A stretch of DNA of 64,000 nt from Thereva unica (lineage: Eukaryota > Arthropoda > Insecta > Diptera > Therevidae): NCBI GenBank assembly GCA_949987705.1, contig OX465282.1, positions 86,912,070 through 86,976,069 of the forward strand. The letters are read 5' to 3'. Made by a program: the position numbers and the translations under genes. The notes under the pieces were generated by a model. The model saw only the letters and a program-made list of their open reading frames with translations. It searched no databases and was not told the origin of the DNA. This document shows positions 29,930 to 40,348 of this stretch, in pieces; position 1 is the first letter of the stretch, and each line of letters starts with the position of its first letter.

Positions 29930-30667
29930 AAAATTGCTTTTATTCTCATAAAACAACAACACTTTTTTAACAATTATTTTACTGTACATACATGATCAAG
30001 TTTTGTTTATTAATAACTTCAACTTCAAGTTTATTATTTCGTTTTTTTACATATATTTTTTACATGTTGTACATTAATTCTAATTCTACACTAGCCCTTT
30101 TTTAGGCCAACTGTAAATTATAGAGTATTCTTATACCTACCTTATATATAAGTATATTACTTATTATGTTTGTTTGAATGGCAGAATCTTATCGGTATTA
30201 GTTATTACAGTACCAGTTGAATAGTCTGGCCTGAATGTTTTCATCGAACTTGATCACAATTAACAGCTTCACCAATGTGGAGCGTACAGCTTACGCACAC
30301 ACTGGTAGCTGTTTAGTATGCGTGTGCTGCGGATCGTTGAAATAATCCTTTTTTATTAACCGTTTCGGTATTATGTTGCCATATGGCAACATAATTTTAA
30401 AAGGTCGTATGTTTGCTGGATATTATAGTAATAGAAAAATTCGGCTATTTTATGTAAGGTAATAGCCTTCAACATAAATCTTAACCTTTGTGCGGTCATT
30501 CGTCAAAGTATAAGGATTGTAACTAGTGGTAATCTTGTCGCGTATATTGAAATGGCGAAATCAAGTGTAAGATTTTACATAATGTTTTATGTCGTAAATT
30601 AAATATTAATGCAAAATATTGTTTTTTGTGCATATTAAATATTATATTTAAATAATTTACATTTTTT
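29930..30667. other. Spacer of foldback D
   Basis: About 740 bp of unique A+T-rich sequence between the arms. No coding sequence or repeat recognised. Confidence 0.5.
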
Positions 30668-31203
30668 TTGAGGTGAGGAGGTGGGGAAGAATTATGGCAA
30701 CCCATATTTTTTGTCACGGATTATAATTCTCCAAAGACAAATATCAAACTTTTGGAGATTGATTTTTGGGGATAATTTTGATTTTTGATGATTTTTGGGG
30801 GTGCAGGGGGGCTTCGGATAAAAAAATGTTTTGAACAAAAGTTTCATATTTTCCAGCGGAGAATCAGAATCCGTGAAAAAAATGGGGGTTGCCATTTGAA
30901 ATTCTAAAGTTACCCCCCGCCCCCCAAAGTGGGGGTGTGGCGGGGGGTCAATTTCTGTATGGTCGGATAGAGTTCCAAAAAATATTAAACACGTGTTTTT
31001 TGGTTTTTTTTTTTCAATTGAAATCTTCTGAGATAATTGGGTGGTACGGATGGTTTGAAACACCCTGTATATCTCAAAACCCCGACTTTTTTCTAAACCA
31101 AGAAAGTAATCATTTCATTTCTTAAGATGTATATTATCGTTTCCGTTTGGTTTTATGTGTGGGCACCCATGGCCGAAATGCCTATGGGCAGTGGGCATTC
31201 CCC

Positions 31204-32224
31204 TTTATTCATAAAAGTATGCAATCATTTCGTCAATGTTTTCTCATGACGTTGTCACGTTAAACTATCGTCCGTAAACCCTCTTTACACACAACAAATT
31301 TTTTCCTGAAAAATTGACTGAAGCCTTTCCTCATTTTCATTAAATGAAGAGTTTACAAATATCAAGGATGGTATTAAACCTATATTTAAAATCTCTTTAC
31401 CAAAACAACTATGTACCATCGTATTATTTATTATGGACGGGGATGTTAATTTACAAGCATTTATGGAAATCGAAAGAATTACAGATTTGGCTCAGCATGC
31501 TTATGCGTTTTGCAACTTTGAATGATGCAAACAACTCCCAGGTTGTGTTACTTTTTTTGCATTTTTTACAAAAAACTGTGTCCAAAACTCAACGCCGACA
31601 ATATACCTACAACAAAAGACCTACATACTTAAAGCCGAAATCCAACATTTTAAGGCAAAAGCGAAAATTCAGATAAAATAAAATAAAGAATAATTTCCTA
31701 AATTCGTTTGTAAAATTATTTTAGTTATACCGAAATACTAGAAAGTAAAAACAATCGGAAAACCGTAACCAAAACCTCAACCAAGTATCTACCTATTTTA
31801 AAAATATCGCAAACGAATTTAAAATCAAGTGAAATTAGGAATGAATCTCAGACAGTCACTTAAAAAATATACTGAATGTTCTAAGAAATAGTTAAAATAC
31901 AAAGCATCAGCAAAATCCTTCAAGAGGCAAAACTTCGAGAGATGACAATGTTGCGAAAAACATTCTGTTGTCAGTTCCTTTCCTTGCCCCCCCCCCCCCC
32001 CCCCGAAAATTCTGGCTTCCCTATTAACAAACTCACCGCATGTTTTGTGTTGCGGACCATGACTGAGAAGAATAACTTCGCCTCGTAGTGTAGCTAGAAA
32101 CTCTAATATGTTGCATGTTGCCAATAGTCTATTGACTATGTCTTAAAAACGTTCACGGGTTTTTATTACAGGAATCGTTCAATGGGTCATTCAAGAAGAA
32201 AAAACCGCGGAGTGCTATTAAATT
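31204..32224. other. Gene-free stretch
   Basis: About 1 kb. An open frame at 31344-31676 (110 codons) has no motif I recognise and odd composition; a second frame in the same place is nearly as open. There is an 18-base run of C near 31987. I do not support a gene here. Confidence 0.4.
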
Positions 32225-32455
32225 GGAGGGTGGAAATTGGAGATAAGGGTCAAAATGGACCCTGTTTTGTTTATGCAATATATCTCACAAACGAAACAAA
32301 ATTTCGATATTCTTTATATGAAATTTTTTGTAGAGAATTAAATTTCCCATGGAAAATTATTTAAATTTCGATGTTATTTTGCTTTTTTGGTTCTTTGCCT
32401 ATATCTTTTTTTTAGGTCGGAGTTAGGTATATTAGACCAGTGCAGATAATTTTTG

Positions 32456-34219
32456 AGAAAAAAAAATTCTTAGCAGTATATGGAAGGCGGGAAAATTTAG
32501 GAGAAATGCTACATAAACAAGGAAAAATTGAGAGCACCGCACCGGAAAGGGGGCGGGCGAGCCAAAATGTGGGTTTTGGGGGTTAAACGTGTTTTTTTAC
32601 GATTTCTGAGAAAAGTAGACCTCCTATCGAAAAACGTTAAATGTAAACGTTGTAGATAATTAAAAGATCTAGAGCTTTTGTTCAAACCATTTTTCGACAT
32701 AACCTCAAAAAGAGGAGAAAAACGTCAAAAACCGAGTTTTTCGTTTATCATTTTTATCTTTCACAAAAATGACCCAATTTTAATGAAATTTGAGGAAAAT
32801 GTAGATTTTCATGTTTCGAAAAGGCCCAATTTTTTTCAAAGCGATTGGTTGTTTAGTTTTGTTTTTATGACCTTAATTTAAAAAAGAGGCCCCATTTTCA
32901 ATCAAAAAAGTTGGCGAACGAATTTTTGATTTTCAAAATTTTGAAGACGGATTTTTTTCGTTGAATCCTCTACTTTTAGATGGCGTAAAAAAATGATAGT
33001 GTCACAATGAAAAAACATCGATAAAAATGCGAAAAACCAAAAACATCCTTTTTCAAATATCGACTTTTGCGTAAACTTCACTAATTCTTTATCTCTCTTT
33101 GATATAAAGCTTTTAGAGTCGTGCGAAACTGCAAATTTAATTTAATATATTTAGTCCATTCAAAACGCGGGGGGGGGGGTGTTCCAAAATAACACCGTTA
33201 AGAAAATCGAACCTCAATGGTTTTTGGGGTCGCTGATCACGAAAATCGAGGTCCCGCGGTCCTAAACTTAGGGCGTCACCCCTAAAAATGCAAAAAACAC
33301 TTCTTTTTAGGGGGTTTTCGCGATTATTTCAGTAATAATGAAAACTAATGCGATGAAATGCACTTTTTTTAATATTTATTTGCGAAGATGGTTGATTTAT
33401 ACTAAATTAAGGCGAGCTTTATGGTAAGGGGTAGTCCTAAAGGGTTGAAACTACCCCTAAATCGGCCAAAATTGGCAAAAATTGTAAACCTTAAGAGTTG
33501 AAAAAATTAATTTTTTTGCTGATAATACCTTTTGAACCTTTCAAACAAAAAGCAAAAAAAATTTTGCAATTTTTTTTATATTAAGTTGTTTTTATTATAG
33601 AAGGGGTAGTTTTAACCCCTTAAGGATTGAAAATAATTAATTTTTGCCTGACAGTACGCCCACAATCGAGTTTTTACAATTTTTCCCATTTTACGCCATC
33701 TAAAAGTAGAGGATTCAACGAAAAAAAATCTGTCTTCAAAATTTTAAAAATCAAAAATTCGTTCGCCAACTTTTTTGATTGAAAATGGGGCCTCTTTTTT
33801 AAATTAAGGTCATAAAAACAAAACTAAACAACCAATCGCTTTGAAAAAAATTGGGCCTTTTCGAAACATGAAAATCTACATTTTCCTCAAATTTCATTAA
33901 AATTGGGTCATTTTTGTGAAAGATAAAAATGATAAACGAAAAACTCGGTTTTTGACGTTTTTCTCCTTTTTTTGAGGTTATGTCGAAAAATGGTTTGAAC
34001 AAAAGCTCTAGATCTTTTAATTATCTACAACGTTTACATTTAAAGTTTTTCGATAGGAGGTCAACTTTTCTCAGAAATCGTAAAAAACACGTTTAACCCC
34101 CCAAAACCCACATTTTGGCTCGCCCGCCCCCTTCCGGCGCGGTGCTCTCGATTTTTCCTTGTTTATGTAGCATTTCTCCTAAATTTTCCCGCCTTCCATA
34201 TACTGCTAAGAATTTTTCT
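32456..34219. mobile_element. Foldback element A
   Basis: Arms of about 540 bp: AATTCTTAGCAGTATATGGA and GGCGGGAAAATTTAGG on the left, with complements ending at 34219; the similarity runs in to TTTTAGATGGCGTAAAA (about 32990) against its complement (about 33690). The two short open frames in the arms are mirror images of each other and not genes. The loop holds about 155 bp of own sequence plus a partial copy of foldback B. Confidence 0.88.
33147..33690. mobile_element. Partial copy of foldback B inside foldback A
   Basis: Begins TAGTCCATTCAAAACGCG and follows the left arm of 59696-60966 for about 340 bp (GGGGTCGCTGATCACGAAAA, ATTTATTTGCGAAG, TGATTTATACTAAATTAAGG). It then jumps to sequence from the inner hairpin. 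The terminal repeat on the right side is missing. Confidence 0.8.
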
Positions 34220-34980
34220 AGTTTTTGGCTTTTCAAAATCGTATTTGTCTATATAGTCCAATCAATCTACGGAAATTCTCCAGACAATTGAAGGCAAGAA
34301 AAAAAAAATATGGGCGTGTAGAACACTTAATTTGAAGAATGGTAGCGTTTTTTTTTACGGAACTGCATTGGCGAACTTAACCTAAAAAATTCGCAAAAGT
34401 CAAAAAACCGGTTTTTCGTCAATAAAACAAAAAGTTGAGCTCGGATGCGAAAAAGTTAAATTATAAAGTTATAGGTATTAAAATTATCTTTCAATTGATG
34501 TGGTACAAAATATTGGTTAGTGTCTTATACATGGAGAAAAATGCTAAAAAACGCTAAAAATCGCTTCTTTTTCTTTTATTTTTTTCTTTTTATTGATGCG
34601 ACCTAGAAACTTTTTATTTGGTAAAAATGTTGCTTTTGGCAATCTGAAAACTCATTATTTTTTTGGCTCGAAATTTTGCAAAATATGGGTGAAATTTCGA
34701 TTTATGTAAAATAAAGCGTTTTCGTAAAATCCTTCGTCTACAGCTCCTCGACCTCGTAGGACATTTTTTCGAAGCTCTTTTTCTTCGTTAAGAGTTGGAC
34801 TATCATGCACTATAAGTTAAAATTGGAGTTTGTCAATTTTATGTACAAAAAACTCCACCGCAAAAAAGACAAGTTTTTTTGCCGCAAAAAAGACAAGTTT
34901 TTGTACTGCAAGTTTTTTATTTCATTATTTTTCGACTCTAAACTACTTTTTAATAAAAGTTCATATTCTGTTTACTAATT

Positions 34981-35870
34981 TTAAAATAAAATAAATTAAC
35001 CGTACGACCGTCAACAGCGAAGACATTTTTTTAAATAACGGAGCCTTTTTCCTTTGTTAAATACCTGTGAATTTGAGACATATTGTTGTTCAATATTTAC
35101 TGTACTTCATACATACAAGTTGTTATTGACGTCTCAACAGCACGGATCATGTGCAATTTCATCTTTTACGTAGAATGTTTACTTGGTGAGCGGCCACTTC
35201 TAACTTTTCGCGCTGTAGTAATTTCTGGTTGTTCGAATCAATTTTTATTATATGTATGTATAAACTTGCTTGGACCCGGGGCGCCTATGCTGCACCCATA
35301 AGCCAATAGTAGTAGTCAGGTGAAGCATTTTAATATACCGTAAGGGAGTTTGAAAAAGGCAATTTTTTGGTATTTTTGATTCCAAATAACAAAATGTGAA
35401 ACTATTAGGGATCTGACATGTTGATCGCGACAATAAAAACCATCCATTGACATATTATTTTTGGAGATATGAATTTTCATACACAGATGCAGTGTCGCAA
35501 TGAACTGCTTATTTTCTGTATTTTGGATAGCTAGGACCCGGTGCGCCTTGCTGCAGCTAACGTTTAAATATTTAAAATCATTTCAAAGCTTCTAAATTCA
35601 ACTTTTATCAACCAATAATTAAAAACCAACTTTTCCTATAAAAGTTGGAGTCATTAGATTCAAAATACATTTATTTGAACTATGACCAAAATTGCCTGAA
35701 CGTTAAAATATTTAAAATTAATGCAAATAGCCGCATCCAGGACTCGAAATTCGAGGGCCATTTTCTATAGCTTTTTTTAATTTAACTCGAGAAGAATTGA
35801 AAAATGAAACAATTTTTTATAGTTGGAAAAAGCCATGCCAAAAAACCAACTTTTATTATCATTTATATTA
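34981..35870. other. Repeat-derived sequence left of the BEL element
   Basis: No coding sequence. Contains two copies of a GGACCCGG-G/T-GCGCC word (about 35273 and 35534) and a unit with CCTATAAAAGTTGGAGTCATTAG (as two words) that recurs in diverged form at about 48410-48470 and in part at 41951-41990. It therefore belongs to an older repeat into which the BEL and hAT-type elements were inserted. Confidence 0.5.
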
Positions 35871-36146
35871 TGTGAAATCCTGCAGATTTCCACTTCAAAA
35901 TACTTAGGTAAATGCCCAACGTCAACTATTCTACCAAAACAGTTTTTCTAACACGTAAATATAACTTTATTTATCTTTTTTATAACAATTTTAGGTGCCT
36001 GGAAAACGCGCTCGAATTTTACAAACTCAAAAAAATGACTACTACAAACTGACAACATACAAAAAACAAAATTAACATTCGATTAAAGGTTCGACAACAT
36101 TCAAAATAAAAATAACATTTGTTAAAGGTGCGTTTCATTTCCAACA
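35871..36146 (-). repeat. BEL/Pao 3' LTR
   Basis: 276 bp, TG...CA ends on the coding strand (TGTTGGAAATG... to ...GATTTCACA). Same sequence as the other LTR. AATAAAGTTATATTTACG on the minus strand (about 35965-35948) could serve as poly(A) signal. Confidence 0.92.
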
Positions 36147-36158
36147 TCCTCCCACCTT
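36147..36158 (-). promoter_or_regulatory. Polypurine tract
   Basis: AAGGTGGGAGGA on the minus strand, directly next to the 3' LTR: the usual plus-strand primer of reverse transcription. Confidence 0.8.
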
Positions 36159-36214
36159 AAGTTAATGTAAGCCATGTCTAAATTGACTTAACCTCAAACA
36201 AAAATGTTCTAAGA

Positions 36215-39200
36215 CTAGATATCCAGTTTCTGTGGGGTTTTAATCAACCTTCCTCGGCGAGTAACTCTGGGTTCCTCCGCTGGAACAGCTGGTGTGTTTA
36301 CTTCCTGCTCAGCCCGTTGTAGTTGTCCAGCCTGTGGTAACTGTTCAGCCAGCTGCCCATCCTCTTGGCAAAACGAATCGGCATGTCCAGTAATGTCCAT
36401 CTCCAATAGAAATAGTCTTTGTACCGGCCTGAGTAGAAATCCTGCCGAAGTCTTCAGCCTTACCAGTCTCACCTTACCTTCACGTCCAGGAATGATTTCG
36501 CTCACCCGGGCCAAGGGCCAGTCGATTCGTCTTAAATTTTCATTTTCAATGAGAACTAAATCGCCAACTCGAATGTCCCGGGATAAATTCTTCTTCTTCG
36601 CATACAGCACCAACTTGCCCAAATATTCATAACGAAATCTTCTTTTCAGTATCTGTCGCAATCGTTGTCGGTACTTAGCTCTCCGATTTAAGTCAGTTAT
36701 ATTTTCGGCAACATCCAAATCCGCCATGCCTATCTCATCCAACTCTTTCAGAAACGTATCCGGGGTTAGAGGGACTAAATCTGTTGGATCGTCAGAAACA
36801 TAAGTGAGTGGTCTCGAGTTGACAACCGCCTCACATTCGCACAACACCGCCTGCAACTCATCAAAATCTAAAGATGTTCTGCCGAGAACTCTCCGCAACA
36901 GTTGTTTCACTACACCTACTAATCGCTCCCACCATCCTCCCCACCAGGCAGCAGTTGGAGGGTTAAATTTCCATTTAATCTTCCTCATGGAGCAATGAAT
37001 TTGTATCTTGTTCCAATCTATTCGAGATAAAGCCTTCGCGGCACCCACAAAGTTGGTCCCATTGTCCGTATAAATGACGCTCGGTCGACCTCTTCTACTG
37101 ACAAATTTTCGCAGACAGATAATAAACCGTTCAGTTGACAATGAAGTTATTAATTCAAGATGAACCGCTCTATATACCGCGCAAGTATAAAGACAAATCC
37201 ACACCTTTTCATATTCCCCTTTCTGCCTCGTCCTTATGTATAATGGGCCCGCCAAATCAATTCCTACTACCTCAAATATCTTCACATCTCGAATACGATC
37301 CACTGGTAATGGTGGAGGTTGTACTTGCATTCTTTTCGCAGAATAGCGCTTACATATCATGCACCCATTCAAAACAACGCGAACAGTTCGTCTGCCACCC
37401 ATTATCCAAAACCTCTTCCTTAAAATTGACATTAATATTTGACTTCCTGCATGCGACGAATCCGAGTGAAATTCCATTATCAATCTTTGTACCACAGTTT
37501 GATGATGATCAGGTAGTACAATCGGGTAGCAAAAGTCCTTTTCATAATCACCGAAAGATATCTTGGTTTTTAATCTTATTAGCCCATCGGTTCCCATGTA
37601 TGGTTGTAAACTAGTCAATTTAGGATCATCGACCCCTTTGAAACATCTTTGTTGAATTAATTTGAATAGTCTAATCTCTGCCGCTTCAATTTCTTCCACA
37701 GTTAATTCTCCTCGTAGCCTAAATTCTCTCTCTTTCGAACAATTCAATTTAAACCGCAACAACCATCCAATCAACCGAACTATCTGTTTATATTTTGAAA
37801 AATATCTACAATACCACTCACCATCTTCTTCGTTATATGTCAGCATCGTGGAGGATGATATCGTTTTCTTCCTTTCTTCATTGATTTCGTCTTCGTTATA
37901 TAGGATATTGTAACTAGACCAATCGTAACTAGGCCCTCTCAACCAATCTGGGCCGTTCCACCACTGCGATTCTATCAACTTTTCTGCGCTGCATCCCCTT
38001 GACGGTAAATCGGCGGGATTATATAGACCAGGGATGAAACGCCATTGATCCTGTGAAGTAAGGTGTTTGATCTCTGTCACCCGATTTCTAATGAACACAT
38101 CCCACTGCTCTTCTCTCGTTATCCACGCTAATACTGTGGTTGAGTCACTCCAAAAGACTGTCTCAGCAATAGGTACTTTGAGCTCTTTAACTACGGATTG
38201 ATACAATCTTGCACCCATGTTCGCTGCCAAAAGCTCCAACCTGGGAATAGTCATGCGTTTGTTTGACTTACAAATGGGCGAAATTCTTGACTTGGCTTGA
38301 ATTAATTGAACTCTAGTTTCCGTGCGTGTTTGAACCCTCAGAAATATCACAGTGGCGTAGGCATGTTGACTAGCATCATTAAATATGTGAACAGTATATT
38401 CAGTCGGATCGTCTACACCTACTAGCCATCTCGGAATTTCTAGACGTCTTAAAAGAACTAACTCCTGGTTCCACTTGAGAAATAGTTTCTTATCCTCCTC
38501 GTCGATAGGTTGATCCCAACCTATTTTCTTCATCCACATTTTTTGTAGCATCAACTTAGGTAACAATAACACCGGGCAGACAACACCAATCGGATCAAAA
38601 GTTTTATGGGCGGCGGATAACACCACTCGTTTCGTGATTTCTAAAAATTCAAAAGAGTTAAAATTGTCGAGGTTTACCTTCAGTGTATCTGATCCTCGAT
38701 TCCATAACATTCCTAGAACATGGGATGGCTCATAGTCTTCATTTTTCGTTTCAGAATCCAGAACTGAGTGTTCCCACCCTCTCAATTCAAAACTAGCCTC
38801 TTTCATAATATCGGTAGCTTCGGCAATAAAATTCTCTAACTCGTCTTTCCCTTTAAGGCTGGTCACGCAGTTATCAACATAAAAACAATTGCTCAGTTTA
38901 TCTAGTACATCGGTTGAATATCTTCTCGAATCTCCATCACGTCTCTCGGTAACACATTTTAGGTGATATTGTATCACTGCCCCCAATAAAAAGGGACTAC
39001 ATGTAACCCCGAATACCACTCTTCGATGTCGATAGATTTTCAATTGCCCTTCCTCATCATACCATAGGAACCGTAGAAAGTCTCTATCTTGTGGTGACAA
39101 ACTGATTTGCAGGAATGCCCTTTTAATATCAGAAATCACACCAATTTGGCCCATTCGGAATCTAATCAAAACTGCTGGTATCATCTCAATCAGATTAGCA

Positions 39201-40348
39201 CCCCTTTCTACACAGCTATTCAAATTCGGAGCGTTCTTGTCCCTCGCTGAAGCGTCGAAAACAGGACGAATCTTCGTGGTGCTATCCAACTTTATGACGT
39301 GCCTGTGTGGCAAGTAATGCACTCCCTTCGTCACATCATCTGGGGAAACTTCTTCAATAATGCCCTCGGCTTTCCATTCTTTAAAGACAGCACCATATTT
39401 CTCATAATACCCACCAGCTTTCAATTTCCTGACTGTTGTATCCAACCTCTTCAGTGCCAAATTGTAATTATCAGATAACGGTTGATGGTCTGTAATCCAA
39501 GGAAGATGAACGAGATATCTCCCCTCTTCATCTACAGTGACTGTTTTCAGAAAATGTTCTTGAGCCTCCAATTGTAATTCTTCCTTCTTCCTTTTCTCCG
39601 TAGGATCCATTATCCCCAATACGTCCAAGGACCACAAATCTGTTATATTTGCTTCTTTCACGATTGATGTCATCGATATCAGAGCGAGGCTTTCTTCTTT
39701 ATAATCTTCAGGAAAACGACCCACCAACGTCCAACCCAGCTTTGTTTCAACAGCCAATAAGTCTGAAAATATTTTATGTTGTTTTCCAGTCAATAAATTG
39801 CTTACCGCATCCGCCCCAAGCAGAACTTCTATTGGGGTGTCTTCAAAATCACTCAATTCAATATTAAACCGACTAAATTCTCGTAACCATGGACCTGGCA
39901 CCAGAGGTTCTATTCTTCCACATATGACAGGTTGATCTAACATCTCAAATTGCCCACAGTACGTCTCCTTTAAATCTGATATAGGAATAGCAAACACGTC
40001 ATGTACAACCGTGTTGGTATTCAATCCAGTAAATAAAGAGTGTCGTATTTTTTCTTTCCTTACAGGTTCATATTTCATATCCTTAACTACGTCTTTCAGC
40101 ACATACGACCTCTGTGACCCCGTATCAATTATGGCTCTAACAATTCTGTCCGAATTATTTCCCTTCAATCTCACTCGTAACGTTTGCAACATAATATTAC
40201 CAGGATTCCCTATATTGGCCAAAACACTATCTTGACGTTCTGGAACATCATCAGACTTCCCTGTCAATTCTCCCGCGTGAGTATTATACGATAATGCGTT
40301 CTGGTATTCGCATATCAGCACATGATGTCTTCGGCCACAAACTGTACA
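36215..40348 (-). CDS. pol: BEL/Pao Pol polyprotein (protease, RT, RNase H, integrase)
   Basis: 1377 codons open up to the TAG that ends gag, in the same frame as gag; there is no good ATG at its beginning, so it is likely translated as part of a longer polyprotein. A third zinc-knuckle-like motif lies just after the TAG. Then the retropepsin motif AIIDTGSQRSYV (about residue 75), RT with IRPVFDASARD, GVISDIKRAFLQISL and FYVDNCVTSL (YVDN where most RTs have YVDD; about 490), RNase H (HIFNDASQHAYA about 650; FWSDSTTVLAWI about 725), integrase with the H-H-C-C zinc part (IMEFHSDSSHAG ... GCMICKRY, about 960-1005), VIYTDNGTNFVGAA (catalytic Asp, about 1095), WWGGWWERLVGVVKQLLRR, and the BEL-type C-terminal VGDLVLIENENLRRIDWPLA. 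Order PR-RT-RH-IN is that of BEL/Pao. All domains are unbroken. Confidence 0.93.
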   Translation of the reverse strand, partial: CTVCGRRHHVLICEYQNALSYNTHAGELTGKSDDVPERQDSVLANIGNPGNIMLQTLRVRLKGNNSDRIVRAIIDTGSQRSYVLKDVVKDMKYEPVRKEKIRHSLFTGLNTNTVVHDVFAIPISDLKETYCGQFEMLDQPVICGRIEPLVPGPWLREFSRFNIELSDFEDTPIEVLLGADAVSNLLTGKQHKIFSDLLAVETKLGWTLVGRFPEDYKEESLALISMTSIVKEANITDLWSLDVLGIMDPTEKRKKEELQLEAQEHFLKTVTVDEEGRYLVHLPWITDHQPLSDNYNLALKRLDTTVRKLKAGGYYEKYGAVFKEWKAEGIIEEVSPDDVTKGVHYLPHRHVIKLDSTTKIRPVFDASARDKNAPNLNSCVERGANLIEMIPAVLIRFRMGQIGVISDIKRAFLQISLSPQDRDFLRFLWYDEEGQLKIYRHRRVVFGVTCSPFLLGAVIQYHLKCVTERRDGDSRRYSTDVLDKLSNCFYVDNCVTSLKGKDELENFIAEATDIMKEASFELRGWEHSVLDSETKNEDYEPSHVLGMLWNRGSDTLKVNLDNFNSFEFLEITKRVVLSAAHKTFDPIGVVCPVLLLPKLMLQKMWMKKIGWDQPIDEEDKKLFLKWNQELVLLRRLEIPRWLVGVDDPTEYTVHIFNDASQHAYATVIFLRVQTRTETRVQLIQAKSRISPICKSNKRMTIPRLELLAANMGARLYQSVVKELKVPIAETVFWSDSTTVLAWITREEQWDVFIRNRVTEIKHLTSQDQWRFIPGLYNPADLPSRGCSAEKLIESQWWNGPDWLRGPSYDWSSYNILYNEDEINEERKKTISSSTMLTYNEEDGEWYCRYFSKYKQIVRLIGWLLRFKLNCSKEREFRLRGELTVEEIEAAEIRLFKLIQQRCFKGVDDPKLTSLQPYMGTDGLIRLKTKISFGDYEKDFCYPIVLPDHHQTVVQRLIMEFHSDSSHAGSQILMSILRKRFWIMGGRRTVRVVLNGCMICKRYSAKRMQVQPPPLPVDRIRDVKIFEVVGIDLAGPLYIRTRQKGEYEKVWICLYTCAVYRAVHLELITSLSTERFIICLRKFVSRRGRPSVIYTDNGTNFVGAAKALSRIDWNKIQIHCSMRKIKWKFNPPTAAWWGGWWERLVGVVKQLLRRVLGRTSLDFDELQAVLCECEAVVNSRPLTYVSDDPTDLVPLTPDTFLKELDEIGMADLDVAENITDLNRRAKYRQRLRQILKRRFRYEYLGKLVLYAKKKNLSRDIRVGDLVLIENENLRRIDWPLARVSEIIPGREGKVRLVRLKTSAGFLLRPVQRLFLLEMDITGHADSFCQEDGQLAEQLPQAGQLQRAEQEVNTPAVPAEEPRVTRRGRLIKTPQKLDI

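Larger units (their letters stand above)
27670..31203. mobile_element. Foldback element D with about 536-bp arms
   Basis: Outer inverted repeats start GGGGAATGCCCA at 27670 and end TGGGCATTCCCC at 31203, continuing through CATGGGTGCCCACACATAAA and CCAAACGGAAACGATAATAT on the left and their complements on the right. The left arm is 27670-27733 plus 29404 to about 29875; the right arm is 30668-31203. The left arm is interrupted by a CR1-like LINE that the right arm lacks. The inner part of both arms is a MITE with ACAGGGTGTTTCA ends. The spacer 29930-30667 is not coding. No clear target duplication. Confidence 0.8.
32225..34980. repeat. Left arm of an 18-kb imperfect inverted repeat
   Basis: 32225-32440 and 34220-34980 are reverse complements of 49965-50240 and 48487-49215. 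Examples: GTTCTTTGCCTATATCTTTT, AACCGGTTTTTCGTCAATAA and ATTATTTTTCGACTCTAAAC, each found in complement on the right. In the left arm a foldback element (32456-34219) is inserted; in the right arm a different one (49237-49963) occupies the corresponding place. Confidence 0.8.

Noticed and set aside
31344..31676. 110-codon open frame
   Set aside because: No motif, low-complexity end, and a second frame in the same place is nearly as open.
32678..34002. Two identical 67-codon frames facing each other
   Set aside because: They are the two arms of foldback element A; mirror images of non-coding repeat sequence.
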